Shown piece by piece: positions 36,466-45,783 of a stretch of DNA of 64,000 nucleotides. Position 1 is the first letter of the stretch. Each line of letters opens with the position of its first letter. The position numbers were made by a program, and so were the translations under genes. Below the pieces are notes generated by a model that ran no database searches, was not told the DNA's origin, and saw only the letters and a list, made by a program, of their open reading frames with translations. Source of the stretch: Nitrospira lenta (GTDB lineage Bacteria > Nitrospirota > Nitrospiria > Nitrospirales > Nitrospiraceae); contig CAMBDY010000009.1 of NCBI GenBank assembly GCA_945865525.1, forward strand, positions 1 to 64,000, read 5' to 3'.

Positions 36466-37152
36466 TTACTTCGCAGCCGCCGCCTTGTTATACTCCGCGG
36501 TCCACGGAATCAGGCCGCCAACCGGCTGACCACCAGGGAGCAACACATCGTACAGCATGGGTGGTATGCCCTTGCACATCGAGCCAGCAGGACCTTGGCA
36601 CGGGGTCGTGTTGAGCTGCTGCTTTGCAGCGGCACAACCGCCCTCATTCTCGTTCGTCCCTTTACAAGCTGGGAGGCGAAGGGCACTAATGCTAAGCGGC
36701 TTGCCCATGGCGCCGGACACTTCCGCAAGCTTCTTAACGGAGGAAATCACTCGGTGATTCTGCTCCGGTTCCGTTGCGACGAACTCAATCAAATCCGTCG
36801 TGCTGGAAGGCGGGACGTCCTTGGCCGCGGCCGGTCCAGCATGGACACGGCCCATCTTCTTCAAGTCGTCCCAGACAGCGCCCTCCGCGTAGAACTTCAA
36901 GTTCTTACCCGGATGAATCTTCTGCCAGAAGAAACCGCTCTCAGCGGCTCCACCGAACACAGACACATTAATCCACACCGCTTGATCGTAGGGATCGATC
37001 ACGATCACGCGACCCTGAATCGTGGTCGGCTTGCTCAGATCGCCCCACTCAAAGCGCTCTTGAAATGCTTCGATGGCCAACGCGGTGGAGGCGATCGACA
37101 CCCCCAGCGCTACAGCGGCCACCATGGCCCAACCTTTCCCATGAAACTTCAT
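36466..37152 (-). CDS. Secreted protein of unknown function, second of a pair
   Basis: The 228-residue protein has a signal peptide (MKFHGKGWAMVAAVALGVSIASTALA|IEAF). ATG 37152 has AAGGAGG eight bases upstream. The mature protein opens with a beta-rich segment, PTTIQGRVIVIDPYDQAVWINVSVFG, and has four cysteines in its last third (LPACKGT, GGCAAA, TPCQGP, SMCKGI) that could form two disulfides in the periplasm. No family is recognised. It lies 50 bases after another secreted-protein gene whose mature part also begins with a GRVxxxxxD-type segment. The strong ribosome sites, promoter and terminator suggest high expression. A structural or respiratory-associated periplasmic role is conjecture. 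Confidence 0.7.
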   Translation of the reverse strand: MKFHGKGWAMVAAVALGVSIASTALAIEAFQERFEWGDLSKPTTIQGRVIVIDPYDQAVWINVSVFGGAAESGFFWQKIHPGKNLKFYAEGAVWDDLKKMGRVHAGPAAAKDVPPSSTTDLIEFVATEPEQNHRVISSVKKLAEVSGAMGKPLSISALRLPACKGTNENEGGCAAAKQQLNTTPCQGPAGSMCKGIPPMLYDVLLPGGQPVGGLIPWTAEYNKAAAAK

Positions 37153-37202
37153 AATCGCGTCCTCCTTACAGAACATAAAAAATTAAAACTGGTCGAGGTC
37201 GA

Positions 37203-37730
37203 TTACTTAATAACCTTAAAGCTCGTGATTGTCCGACCCTCCAAGCTCACTTCCATGGCGACGAGCTCCTGGGAGGCCTTGATGATCTGATCCATAAGCG
37301 ACTTATCCTTCACGGCCAACCGGACGGTCGTGGCCGCATGGTACCACCCAGAATACGGGTTGTTCTTCTCGGTACCACCCACGAAGCCCCACCCGCAACA
37401 GCTCACTAATGGATCGGGTGGCTTCACATCGAGATCGGAAGAGGAACGGCCGTTCGGAGTGCCTGATGCCGGTTCCCCGGTGTTCCAATATTGAATCCCG
37501 AAGAGCAACTCGCCATCTGGATTATCGGCCCACTGCGACCAGACACGACCCTTCAGAGTCTTGGTGACCCCAGTTACCTGCATCGGCGTACCACCAACAA
37601 TATTGGTGGTTGGGCCAGCAGCAACAGCAGGCGCGCCTGCAGGCGCATCAGCCGCCACGGCAAACTCCGCCGCCAGCATGCCGAACATAGACAACATGGC
37701 CACGGAGGCGAAAACTACGAGCCTTTTCAT
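37203..37730 (-). CDS. Secreted protein of unknown function, first of a pair
   Basis: The 175-residue protein has a signal peptide (MKRLVVFASVAMLSMFGMLAAEFAVAA). ATG 37730 has GGAGG eight bases upstream; the 17-residue track extension is leader. The mature part shows VTKTLKGRVWSQWADNPDGELLFGIQYW, a CC pair in LVSCCGWGFVGG, and a C-terminal EVSLEGRTITSFKVIK strand pair. It is probably a small beta-rich periplasmic protein. No family is recognised. It is expressed from the TTGACA promoter upstream and shares a transcript with the next secreted-protein gene. Confidence 0.7.
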   Translation of the reverse strand: MKRLVVFASVAMLSMFGMLAAEFAVAADAPAGAPAVAAGPTTNIVGGTPMQVTGVTKTLKGRVWSQWADNPDGELLFGIQYWNTGEPASGTPNGRSSSDLDVKPPDPLVSCCGWGFVGGTEKNNPYSGWYHAATTVRLAVKDKSLMDQIIKASQELVAMEVSLEGRTITSFKVIK

Positions 37731-38038
37731 ACTTAGTCCCTCCTTACATAAAAAGTAACAACGACGAGAATCGATAAACACGAGTTGACGCGCAATAAAT
37801 TCGTAAATCTAATTCAGCAATCCTTCGATCCACGACAGGAATGTCTCGATTGAGAATCCCTGTCCAAAAGTGAGGCCATGGTACTCAAATCATCCGAAGC
37901 CTGTCAAGGAAATGTTCTGCCTGTGTATAATCTTCCACTAATTCGTAAATTGTTTAGATAATCAATGACTTATGAGATTTTACGCGCGCGTGATTTTGAC
38001 CGCTTTTTAATGCGGGACTGTCATCGATTAGAAAATTC
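37731..38038. other. 308-base A/T-rich intergenic region
   Basis: The region lies between the M16 peptidase stop and the secreted-protein operon and is clearly richer in A and T than its surroundings. It holds the promoter at 37878-37907 and a direct repeat of 11 bases (AATTCGTAAAT at 37798-37808 and 37940-37950). The first copy falls downstream and the second upstream of that promoter. No gene is supported. Confidence 0.6.
37878..37907 (-). promoter_or_regulatory. Sigma-70 promoter of the secreted-protein pair
   Basis: A consensus TTGACA and TACCAT are separated by 18 bases on the minus strand. The start near 37870 gives a leader of about 140 bases. Confidence 0.6.
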
Positions 38039-39292
38039 TCATTTATAGGACTGCAAGGTGCGGGGTGCGAGGGGTCCCAATCCTGTGATGGCGAGCGAAT
38101 CCAACGTGAACAATTGACGCCCGACATGGCGTATCTGCGCCTCGCTCACGCGATCGATTGAAGCGAGCATATCGTTCAGTGACATATGCTTTCCGTAAAC
38201 CAGTTCATCCTTCGCCAATTTGCTCATGCGGCTGTGCGAGCTCTCCAGACTCAACATTAGGCTCCCCTTCATCTGCGTCTTCGCCCGCGCAAGCTCTTTC
38301 CCACCGATCCCCTTGCTCCCAATCCGTCGAATTTCACGGCAGACGAGGTCCACGACACGATCCACCTCGCTCGGTCGGGTCGCCGCATAGATGGTGATCA
38401 TGCCGCCGTCCGAATAGCCAGCCAGATAGGAATAGATCGAATAGACGAGCCCTCGCTTTTCCCGAACTTCCTGAAATAATCGCGAACTCACACTGCCGCC
38501 CAGCACGCTGTTGAGTGCATAGAGGGCGTACCGATCCTGATCGCCAGCCGGCACCCCCTTGAGCCCGAGACAGAGATGGACCTGCTCAAACTTCTTCTTC
38601 CGCAGGACGACCCCACCATGTACGTCAGGCGGACGACGCCCGTTGGCCTGGGTGGCTGGTGTGGCGCGACCTTTGCCGAAATATTTTGCGGCTAGGCCCT
38701 CCAGCTCATCCTGCTGAAAATTTCCGGCAATTGACAGCACGGTCTGACTTGGCTGGTAGTAGGTCTCTCGATAGTCCAGCAAATCCTGGCGGCGTAACCC
38801 CCGGATCGTCTGCTCACGACCGAGAATCGGACGGCCCAGCGGATGACGCCTTAGCACTTGCCCCATATGGAGCTCTTGCACGAGATCTTCGGGATCGTCC
38901 TGGACCATGCGGATCTCTTCCAGCACAACCTGTTTTTCTTTTTCGATATCACGGGGGGCGAAACGGGAATGGTGGAACAGATCGGAGAGGAGTTCGAGCG
39001 CGTGGGGCAGTTGCTGGTCCAGCACTTTGACGTAATAGGTCGTCGTCTCGCGCGACGTGAAGGCGTTCATCTCGCCGCCGAGCGCGTCGATTTCACGCGA
39101 GATCTCGGCAGAGGAACGGGTCCGCGTTCCTTTAAAGAGCATGTGCTCGATGAAGTGGGCGTAGCCGGCTTGGGCAGGCTGCTCGTCCCGCGACCCGGTG
39201 TTGACCCAGACCCCAACGGTGACCGACTTCAATGTCGGTATCCGTTCCGTGACGACCCGCACCCCGTTGTCCAGGACGAGCTGACGATACAA
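38039..39292 (-). CDS. M16-family zinc metallopeptidase
   Basis: The 417-residue pitrilysin-type peptidase has the inverted zinc motif HFIEHMLFKGT near residue 46, with the distal Glu in the usual ALGGEMNAFTSRETTTYY region. The second, non-catalytic M16 half follows (LGGSVSSRLFQEVREKRGLVYSIYSY). The protein is the single-chain type related to mitochondrial processing peptidase beta and B. subtilis YmxG/MlpA, which is also encoded next to pnp. It lacks a signal peptide and is probably cytoplasmic. The start is a TTG 6 bases after the pnp stop; it fits the family N-terminus YRQLVLDNGVRVVTE, and translation is presumably coupled. Confidence 0.93.
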   Translation of the reverse strand: MYRQLVLDNGVRVVTERIPTLKSVTVGVWVNTGSRDEQPAQAGYAHFIEHMLFKGTRTRSSAEISREIDALGGEMNAFTSRETTTYYVKVLDQQLPHALELLSDLFHHSRFAPRDIEKEKQVVLEEIRMVQDDPEDLVQELHMGQVLRRHPLGRPILGREQTIRGLRRQDLLDYRETYYQPSQTVLSIAGNFQQDELEGLAAKYFGKGRATPATQANGRRPPDVHGGVVLRKKKFEQVHLCLGLKGVPAGDQDRYALYALNSVLGGSVSSRLFQEVREKRGLVYSIYSYLAGYSDGGMITIYAATRPSEVDRVVDLVCREIRRIGSKGIGGKELARAKTQMKGSLMLSLESSHSRMSKLAKDELVYGKHMSLNDMLASIDRVSEAQIRHVGRQLFTLDSLAITGLGPLAPRTLQSYK

Positions 39293-39297
39293 AATAG

Positions 39298-41415
39298 TTA
39301 CCCGGCAGACGGCCCAGAGGTTGCGCCCTCGGCCGGAGCCGGCATGGCTTCCTTGCGGCTGAGACGGATCTTCCCTTGACGGTCCACTTCCATGACCTTC
39401 ACCAGGATTTGGTCCCCTTCCTTCACTTCGTCAGAGACCGCCTGAACCCGATGATGCGCCAGCTGCGAAATATGTACTAATCCGTCGGTCCCCGGAAGGA
39501 CCTCGACAAAGGCGCCGAAGTCCATGATCTTCCGGACCGTGCCCGTGTAGATCTTCCCGATCTCGACTTCTTCGGTAATCCGGTTGATCATGCCCTTAGC
39601 CTTTTCGGCCGACGCGCCATCGACCGACGCGATCGTCACGGTTCCGCTGTCATCAACGTTAATTTTCACTCCGCAATCGGCAATGATACTGCGGATTGTT
39701 TTCCCGCCCGGCCCGATGATCTCACGAATCTTGTCCTGCTTAACCTTCATCGTGAAAATCCGCGGCGCATAGGCCGACAACGTGGCTCGTGGGGCTTGCA
39801 GCGCTTTCTCCATACACCCCAGAATGTGCAACCGACCGGCCTTCGCCTGCTCCAACGCCTTCTGCATCAGGGCCGACGTAATACCGCCGATTTTAATATC
39901 CATCTGCAAAGCCGTCACCCCCTGCCGCGTGCCACAGACCTTAAAGTCCATGTCGCCGAGGTGGTCTTCCAGTCCGAGAATATCGGACAGGATCATGACC
40001 CGGTCGCCTTCCTTGATCAATCCCATCGCGATTCCAGCCACGGCCTTGCTGACCGGTACGCCGGCATCCATCAATGCAAGACTGCCCCCACAGACGGTCG
40101 CCATCGACGAAGACCCGTTGGATTCAAGAATGTCAGACACGATCCGAAGCGTGTACGGGAAGGCGTCCTTGCTTGGAATCACCGGGGCCAATGCCCGTTC
40201 CGCTAAGGCCCCGTGGCCCACTTCGCGGCGTCCCGGTGAGCGAAGCGGCCGCGCCTCGCCGACGCTGAACGGCGGGAAGTTGTAATGGAGCATAAACGTC
40301 CGCATGTGCTCCCCTTCCAACGCATCGATCCGCTGCTCGTCGTCCGCAGTGCCTAATGTGACGACGGCCAAACTCTGGGTCTCGCCTCTGGTGAAGATCG
40401 CAGAGCCATGCGTCCGCGGCAGCGCGCTAACCTCGCAGGTGATCTGACGAATATCGGCTGGGCCTCGTCCATCCGCGCGCGACCCCTTTTCCAGGATCAT
40501 GTTCCGGACTTCGGTATATTCCAGCTCATGGAACACCAGCTTAACGTGCCGCTCCCGATTGGGATCGTCTGCATGCTTCAGCTGCTGAACAGCGTGGCTC
40601 TTAACCTCGTCCAACTTCTCCTGCCGGGCCGACTTGTTCGGGATCATGATGGCATCGCGAATCCCCTGCGCGACCAACGCCTTCACTTGCCCCGCCAGCG
40701 CCGCGTCGATCTGCTCCTTTACGACTTTCCGCTTCGGCTTGCCGGCACGGGCTTGCAGCTCGCGAATCTTGGCCACAATCTTCTTGATCTCGCCATGGGC
40801 CAGTTCAATCGCTTCCAGCATCACGGCTTCGGACAATTCGCTTGCCCCCGCCTCAACCATCATGACTGCATCGGCCGTGCCCGCCACTACGAGGTGCAAC
40901 TCGCTCTTCGCCACCGCCTCAAGGTCAGGATTCACCACAAACTTGCCGTCCACCCGGCCGATTCGCACACCGGCGATCGGATTGTCGAAGGGGATGTTCG
41001 AAACGGTCAGGGCTGCGGAAGACGCAATGATGGCGAGGATGTCCGAGGAGCCGGTCTGATCGACTGAAAGGACTGACGCGATGACTTGCGTCTCGAAGTA
41101 ATACCCTTCTGGAAACAGCGGGCGGAGCCCCCGATCGATCTGCCGGCTGGTCAGCACGGCTTTTTCAGATGGACGCGCTTCTCGCTTGAAGTAGCCGCCA
41201 GGTATCTTTCCCGCGGCGAATGATTTTTCCTGATAGTCGACCGTGAGGGGCAGGAAATCGATACCGGGTTTGGCGACCTGTGCGGCAACGGCGGTGGCCA
41301 ATACAACGGTATCGCCGTAGGTGGCCCAAATCGACCCATCGGCTTGTCGTGCGACACGGCCGGTCTCAAGTCGCAAGGTGCGACCGGCAATATCGATCTC
41401 AACTATGTGTACCAT
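39298..41415 (-). CDS. pnp: Polyribonucleotide nucleotidyltransferase (PNPase)
   Basis: The 705-residue phosphorolytic 3'-5' exoribonuclease forms the trimeric degradosome core. Two RNase PH domains are present (YQEKSFAAGKIPGGYFKREARPSE; ALAERALAPVIPSKDAFPYTLRIVSDILESNGSSS; GDMDFKVCGTRQGVTALQMDIK). The KH domain is KIREIIGPGGKTIRSI and the S1 domain IYTGTVRKIMDFGAFVEVLPGTDGLVHISQL. ATG 41415 has GGAG six bases upstream. Two strong hairpins lie between it and rpsO and may mediate autocontrol. Confidence 0.97.
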   Translation of the reverse strand: MVHIVEIDIAGRTLRLETGRVARQADGSIWATYGDTVVLATAVAAQVAKPGIDFLPLTVDYQEKSFAAGKIPGGYFKREARPSEKAVLTSRQIDRGLRPLFPEGYYFETQVIASVLSVDQTGSSDILAIIASSAALTVSNIPFDNPIAGVRIGRVDGKFVVNPDLEAVAKSELHLVVAGTADAVMMVEAGASELSEAVMLEAIELAHGEIKKIVAKIRELQARAGKPKRKVVKEQIDAALAGQVKALVAQGIRDAIMIPNKSARQEKLDEVKSHAVQQLKHADDPNRERHVKLVFHELEYTEVRNMILEKGSRADGRGPADIRQITCEVSALPRTHGSAIFTRGETQSLAVVTLGTADDEQRIDALEGEHMRTFMLHYNFPPFSVGEARPLRSPGRREVGHGALAERALAPVIPSKDAFPYTLRIVSDILESNGSSSMATVCGGSLALMDAGVPVSKAVAGIAMGLIKEGDRVMILSDILGLEDHLGDMDFKVCGTRQGVTALQMDIKIGGITSALMQKALEQAKAGRLHILGCMEKALQAPRATLSAYAPRIFTMKVKQDKIREIIGPGGKTIRSIIADCGVKINVDDSGTVTIASVDGASAEKAKGMINRITEEVEIGKIYTGTVRKIMDFGAFVEVLPGTDGLVHISQLAHHRVQAVSDEVKEGDQILVKVMEVDRQGKIRLSRKEAMPAPAEGATSGPSAG

Positions 41416-41452
41416 CTGTCTCTCCTCTGGTTAGGCCCCACAGATGCCCACA

Positions 41453-41485
41453 GAGAGGGGCTTGCCCCATGTGCAAGCCCCTCTC
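41453..41485 (-). promoter_or_regulatory. pnp leader hairpin
   Basis: A perfect 13-bp inverted repeat (GAGAGGGGCTTGC with GCAAGCCCCTCTC, 7-base loop) lies 38 bases before the pnp start. No T-run follows on either strand, so it looks like an RNA processing or control hairpin and not a terminator. Confidence 0.6.
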
Positions 41486-41517
41486 CGTGTTCACCTGTGC
41501 GACTGACGACTACTGCC

Positions 41518-41545
41518 CGCTGTGGCACCCACTGGCGCCACAGCG
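41518..41545 (-). promoter_or_regulatory. rpsO-pnp intergenic hairpin
   Basis: A perfect 9-bp inverted repeat (CGCTGTGGC with GCCACAGCG, 10-base loop) lies 10 bases after the rpsO stop, without a T-run. It may protect or process the rpsO 3' end. Confidence 0.55.
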
Positions 41546-41555
41546 AGACGGGATC

Positions 41556-41825
41556 CTACTTTCTGATGCCCAATCGCTCGATCACCGCACGGTACCGGGC
41601 ATCGCTCACACCACGAAGATAGTCGAGCAACCGACGACGGCGGCCGACCAACAGCAGGAGGCCACGGCGCGAGTGATGATCTTTCTTGTGCAGCTTGAAA
41701 TGCTCCGTTAAATACGTAATCCGGGTGGTGAGCACCGCGATCTGGACTTCCGGTGAACCGGAATCCGTCTCATGCTGCCGATGCTGCTTAATTAACTCCG
41801 CCTTTGCTTCTTTTAGTAATGCCAT
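41556..41825 (-). CDS. rpsO: 30S ribosomal protein S15
   Basis: The 89-residue protein binds the central domain of 16S rRNA. Family blocks include [51 protein letters not shown] and the closing [16 protein letters not shown] 41825 has AGGAA just upstream; the 15-residue track extension is leader. It lies between truB and pnp, the standard order. Confidence 0.97.
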   Translation of the reverse strand: MALLKEAKAELIKQHRQHETDSGSPEVQIAVLTTRITYLTEHFKLHKKDHHSRRGLLLLVGRRRRLLDYLRGVSDARYRAVIERLGIRK

Positions 41826-41866
41826 GGGGTTCCTTCCTATTCCTTCCCTCCCTCCGCAACGGAGGG

Positions 41867-42826
41867 TCATCCAACTTGATCGATCAAGACCTTCTCAACC
41901 TTGAGCGCCGTGCCCGAAACCTCCGGACATCTCCCGATCGCAATCAACTGCCCGGCGCGATCATGAAGACGGACTGACTCGTGCACGCGCTGCGCGCCAG
42001 CAACCGTCCCTTCCCACCGCAGAATCTTCGCCAGCGGCACCGGAGCCCCATGTCGCACTCGTTCGGCAGTCTGTTCGTCTACCACCGCAACCGACAACTG
42101 GCGCAACGCCACATCCATCGAAACCAAATCGTCTCCCAACCGGCCGAGGGCATGACGGGCCGCCGCCTCATCCACCGTCAGCGCCCGCTCAATCGTCAAG
42201 AAACCGACGCGCCGTCGCTCCAACGACAGCATATGGCCGCCGACGCCAAGCGCTTCCCCAAGGTCCGCGCAGAGCGTCCGGATATAGGTTCCCTTGGAGC
42301 AGACGACGTGCAACGTCACATCGCGCCCCTGGATCGCCAACACCTCAAGGGCATGAATGACGATGGGGCGCGCGTCTCGGGCAATCGTTTTACCCGCACG
42401 CGCGGACTTATACAGAGGCACCCCTGCGATTTTCACCGCAGAATACATCGGCGGGGTTTGCTTGATCGGTCCGCGAAACCGGCCGACCACCTCATGGATT
42501 GCCCCCGCTGTCACCTGACCCGTCGCCCGACTCGCCAGCACCGTTCCCGTCGCATCCTGCGTGTCGGTGGTCTCGCCGAGGCGCAGCACGGTGCGATATT
42601 CCTTGTCCCACTCCACGAGATATTCAGCAATACGGGTTCCCCGGCCAATGAGCACGGGCAGCACACCCGTTGCGGCAGGATCGAGCGTCCCCGCATGGCC
42701 CACCTTCACACCCCCGAGAAGCTGCCGGACCTTGGCCACGACAGCATGCGAGGTCCACCCCGCTTCCTTCTTGATGCTCAGCACGCCATCGGCAACGACG
42801 CCGCTCTGGGCGAGATCCATCATCAT
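41867..42826 (-). CDS. truB: tRNA pseudouridine(55) synthase TruB
   Basis: The 319-residue protein makes pseudouridine 55 in the T loop of tRNAs. The catalytic Asp is in [20 protein letters not shown], near residue 44. [39 protein letters not shown] and [19 protein letters not shown] follow, plus a C-terminal PUA-like region of about 80 residues. Tandem ATG codons at 42826 and 42823 both fit. It is 10 bases downstream of rbfA. Confidence 0.96.
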   Translation of the reverse strand: MMMDLAQSGVVADGVLSIKKEAGWTSHAVVAKVRQLLGGVKVGHAGTLDPAATGVLPVLIGRGTRIAEYLVEWDKEYRTVLRLGETTDTQDATGTVLASRATGQVTAGAIHEVVGRFRGPIKQTPPMYSAVKIAGVPLYKSARAGKTIARDARPIVIHALEVLAIQGRDVTLHVVCSKGTYIRTLCADLGEALGVGGHMLSLERRRVGFLTIERALTVDEAAARHALGRLGDDLVSMDVALRQLSVAVVDEQTAERVRHGAPVPLAKILRWEGTVAGAQRVHESVRLHDRAGQLIAIGRCPEVSGTALKVEKVLIDQVG

Positions 42827-42836
42827 GTCCCCGACG

Positions 42837-43265
42837 CTACAAGGCTGGCGGCGCTTCAGATGCGCCGCCCTCGGCCTCCGTCTTCGCGTGCAGTTCGTCC
42901 AACAGTTTCAACACGCGATCGCCCCGTGGCCCGCTGACATCCATGGTAAACACGATCTCCGGCAGATACCGGAGCGCCACCCGCCGCCCGAGCTCGCCAC
43001 GAATAAATCCGCTGGCCTGCTCCAACCCCAGGAGGACCTGCCGCTCTTCTTCTTGCGTGCCCATGGTCGTCACATACACGCGTGCGATCCGCAGATCGCT
43101 CGTCAACTTGACGTCGGTGACGGTCACGGCCTGCACGCGCGGATCCTTGATCTTCCGCATGAGAATGTCGGCCACTTCCATGCGAACTTGATCCGCTACA
43201 CGATCGGCCCGATTGTATCCCGTCTTGGCCACCGGGCCCTCCACCAGACCTGCCCCTGTCACCAC
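42837..43265 (-). CDS. rbfA: Ribosome-binding factor A
   Basis: The 142-residue KH-fold factor of 30S maturation and cold adaptation shows NRADRVADQVRMEVADILMRKIKDPRV, VTDVKLTSDLRIARVYVTTMG and GRRVALRYLPEIVFTMD. The start is GTG, just after the infB stop; a second GTG is the next codon. The first 15 residues are not conserved in the family. The tail EAEGGASEAPPAL is low complexity. Confidence 0.94.
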   Translation of the reverse strand: MVTGAGLVEGPVAKTGYNRADRVADQVRMEVADILMRKIKDPRVQAVTVTDVKLTSDLRIARVYVTTMGTQEEERQVLLGLEQASGFIRGELGRRVALRYLPEIVFTMDVSGPRGDRVLKLLDELHAKTEAEGGASEAPPAL

Positions 43266-43282
43266 GCTTCTACTCGCAATGC

Positions 43283-45760
43283 TTACAGCTTCGCCGCGAT
43301 TTTATCGACCGTATAGGCCTCGATAATATCCCCTGCCTTGATATCATTAAAATTCTCGACGCTAATTCCGCATTCGTAGCCCTGCTGCACTTCGCGGACA
43401 TCGTCCTTAAAGCGGCGTAACGACCCGAGCTTACCTTCATAGACCACCACGTTGTCGCGAAGCACCCGGACCCCGACCGCCGCGCGGCTAATCGTGCCGT
43501 CCTCCACGTAGGCGCCGGCAATGACGCCGGCCTTGGACACCGTGAAGACCTGCCGCACCTCGGCCCGTCCCAGACTCCGCTCCTTGAGCGTCGGCTCAAG
43601 CAGCCCTTCCATCGCGGCCTTAATCTCGGTTATCGCATCGTAAATAATGGTGTACTGCCGGATATCAACGCCCTGCTGTTCGGCCAGGGCGGACGCCTTC
43701 GGCTCCGGCCTGACATTGAACCCAATCACGATGGCGTTCGACGCGGAAGCCAGCAACACGTCGGACTCCGTAATTCCGCCCACACCGGTGTGAATGACGC
43801 GCAACCGGACTGCGGCGGTCGCCAATTTTTCGACGCTCGCGGTTAAGGCCTCCGCCGACCCCTGAACGTCAGACTTGATCACCAATGCCAACTCCTTCAC
43901 GGAGCCTTCGTTGATCTTGGCAAATAAGTCGTCGAGGGTGACCTTCGCCGACCCGGACAAGCCAGCCGTCCGCTGCTTATGCACCCGATCTTCCGCAATC
44001 TCTCGCGCCACCCGCTCATCCTTCACAACCTGGAAGACATCGCCCGCAGAAGGCACCCCAGGAAGCCCGGCAACTTCAACAGGAATGGAAGGACCCGCCA
44101 CTACCACCTTGGCCCCTGTATGCGTCGTGAGCCCGCGCACTTTTCCACTAAAGACTCCGACGACAAACACATCGCCGACGCGCAAAGTCCCGCTCTGAAC
44201 CAGCACCGTCGCCACAGGGCCACGGCCCCGCTCCAGCTTGGCTTCGACGACAACGCCCTTGGCCATCCGATGCGGGTCCGCCTTGAGCTCCAACACTTCA
44301 GACTGCAGCAGGATCATTTCCAGCAACGTGTCCAAGCCGGTCTTTTCCTTGGCCGACACCTCGACCATAATCGTGTCACCACCCCACGACTCGGAAATAA
44401 GTCCATGTTCGGACAGGGCATTCTTGACACGATCGACGTTCGCGCCGGGCTTATCGATCTTATTAATGGCCACAATCATTGGAACGGATGCGGCCCGGGC
44501 ATGATTAATGGCTTCAATCGTTTGTGGCATCACGCCGTCGTCCGCGGCCACAACGAGGATCACGATGTCCGTAATCTTGGCGCCGCGCCCACGCATCGCG
44601 GTGAAGGCTTCGTGACCCGGCGTGTCCAGAAATGTCACCTGCTTTTCGCGTACCGTCACCGTGTAGGCGCCGATATGCTGCGTAATTCCGCCAGCCTCAC
44701 CTTCTGCCACCTTCGTTTGCCGGATCGCATCGAGCAGCGAGGTCTTGCCGTGGTCGACGTGACCCATGATCGTCACGACCGGCGACCGTGACTCAAGCTG
44801 GGCCGCTTCCTCCGTCTGCACGGCGGACTCCAACAACTCCTCTCCAACCTTCTCTGTCGAGAGATCGAGCTTGATCCCGTTCTCGTCGGCAATCATCATG
44901 GCCGCGTCCACATTCATCGTCTGATTGAACGTGAGCATCAGGCCCATATCCATCAACTTGCGCATAATGTCGGCTGGGCGCTGGCCAATCAGCTCGGCAA
45001 ATTCCTTGACCGTCATGCCGGGCGCATACTTGAAGCCCTTCCGGCGCGGCTTCGTAACTTCCCCTGGCATCGCATGATGGACGTGCTTGCTGCGATCGTC
45101 ACGTCGTTGCTGTAATGGAATCGCGCGAACGTCCTGCCAGCGCGCGGCATCCTCGCGAAGACGCAGCTCTTCCTCTTCCCGCGTACGGCCTGACTTGCGC
45201 GCCTTCTTCTTCAGACCCTCGGCTTGAATCTCTTCAAGGGAGAGCGCTTTCTTTTTCCCGGTGGTCAGATCAACGCTAGGGGCAAGAGCCGGCTTGGTGC
45301 TAGATAGTGGAGGCGGGGCGGTCGCCGTCCCGACGGACGGCATCGGGTCCGACATGACCGTCAGTTCAGGATGCGGCGCGTGCACGGCCGCAACTGGCGA
45401 AGGCGCGTGGACGTGCAGAGGATCGACGCCCGCGGGCCGCATCTCGGTCATTTCCGATTCGGGCAGCGATGCAGAGTCTTCAGCGGACGCCTCATCATCA
45501 CGCTTACGCTTGATCAGAATGCGGCGCTTATCGGCCTTGGCATCCTCGGCCACCACCGGCGCGGCGGGGGCCAACGCCGCCTTACCCGTCGCTTTCGCGG
45601 GAACTTTCGCTTTTGGGCTGAGCTTCGTTAGGACCTTTTGCACCACATCGTCATCCAACGCACTGCTGTGCGACGTGACGGCGATCCCCATCCGCTTCAA
45701 GGCGGGAATAAGTTCGCGATTTTCCATCTCGAGCTGTTTAGCTAATTCGTAAACGCGCAT
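43283..45760 (-). CDS. infB: Translation initiation factor IF-2
   Basis: The 825-residue GTPase delivers initiator tRNA. IF2N domains are at both ends of the N-terminal region ([25 protein letters not shown] and [19 protein letters not shown]). A low-complexity Ala/Pro/Lys linker of about 170 residues lies between them. The G domain has [31 protein letters not shown] and [10 protein letters not shown]. The EF-Tu-like domain II, domain III and the tRNA-binding C domain ([15 protein letters not shown]) follow. AAGG lies four bases before ATG. It sits between nusA and rbfA. Confidence 0.97.
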   Translation of the reverse strand: MRVYELAKQLEMENRELIPALKRMGIAVTSHSSALDDDVVQKVLTKLSPKAKVPAKATGKAALAPAAPVVAEDAKADKRRILIKRKRDDEASAEDSASLPESEMTEMRPAGVDPLHVHAPSPVAAVHAPHPELTVMSDPMPSVGTATAPPPLSSTKPALAPSVDLTTGKKKALSLEEIQAEGLKKKARKSGRTREEEELRLREDAARWQDVRAIPLQQRRDDRSKHVHHAMPGEVTKPRRKGFKYAPGMTVKEFAELIGQRPADIMRKLMDMGLMLTFNQTMNVDAAMMIADENGIKLDLSTEKVGEELLESAVQTEEAAQLESRSPVVTIMGHVDHGKTSLLDAIRQTKVAEGEAGGITQHIGAYTVTVREKQVTFLDTPGHEAFTAMRGRGAKITDIVILVVAADDGVMPQTIEAINHARAASVPMIVAINKIDKPGANVDRVKNALSEHGLISESWGGDTIMVEVSAKEKTGLDTLLEMILLQSEVLELKADPHRMAKGVVVEAKLERGRGPVATVLVQSGTLRVGDVFVVGVFSGKVRGLTTHTGAKVVVAGPSIPVEVAGLPGVPSAGDVFQVVKDERVAREIAEDRVHKQRTAGLSGSAKVTLDDLFAKINEGSVKELALVIKSDVQGSAEALTASVEKLATAAVRLRVIHTGVGGITESDVLLASASNAIVIGFNVRPEPKASALAEQQGVDIRQYTIIYDAITEIKAAMEGLLEPTLKERSLGRAEVRQVFTVSKAGVIAGAYVEDGTISRAAVGVRVLRDNVVVYEGKLGSLRRFKDDVREVQQGYECGISVENFNDIKAGDIIEAYTVDKIAAKL

Positions 45761-45783
45761 GAAGCCTTGACACCTATTCTTCT

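Noticed and set aside
36349-37290. 313-codon plus-strand ORF
   Set aside because: Runs through the mutS 3' end, a terminator and two secreted-protein genes in antisense.
41981-42937. 318-codon plus-strand ORF
   Set aside because: Antisense to truB, which has all its family motifs.
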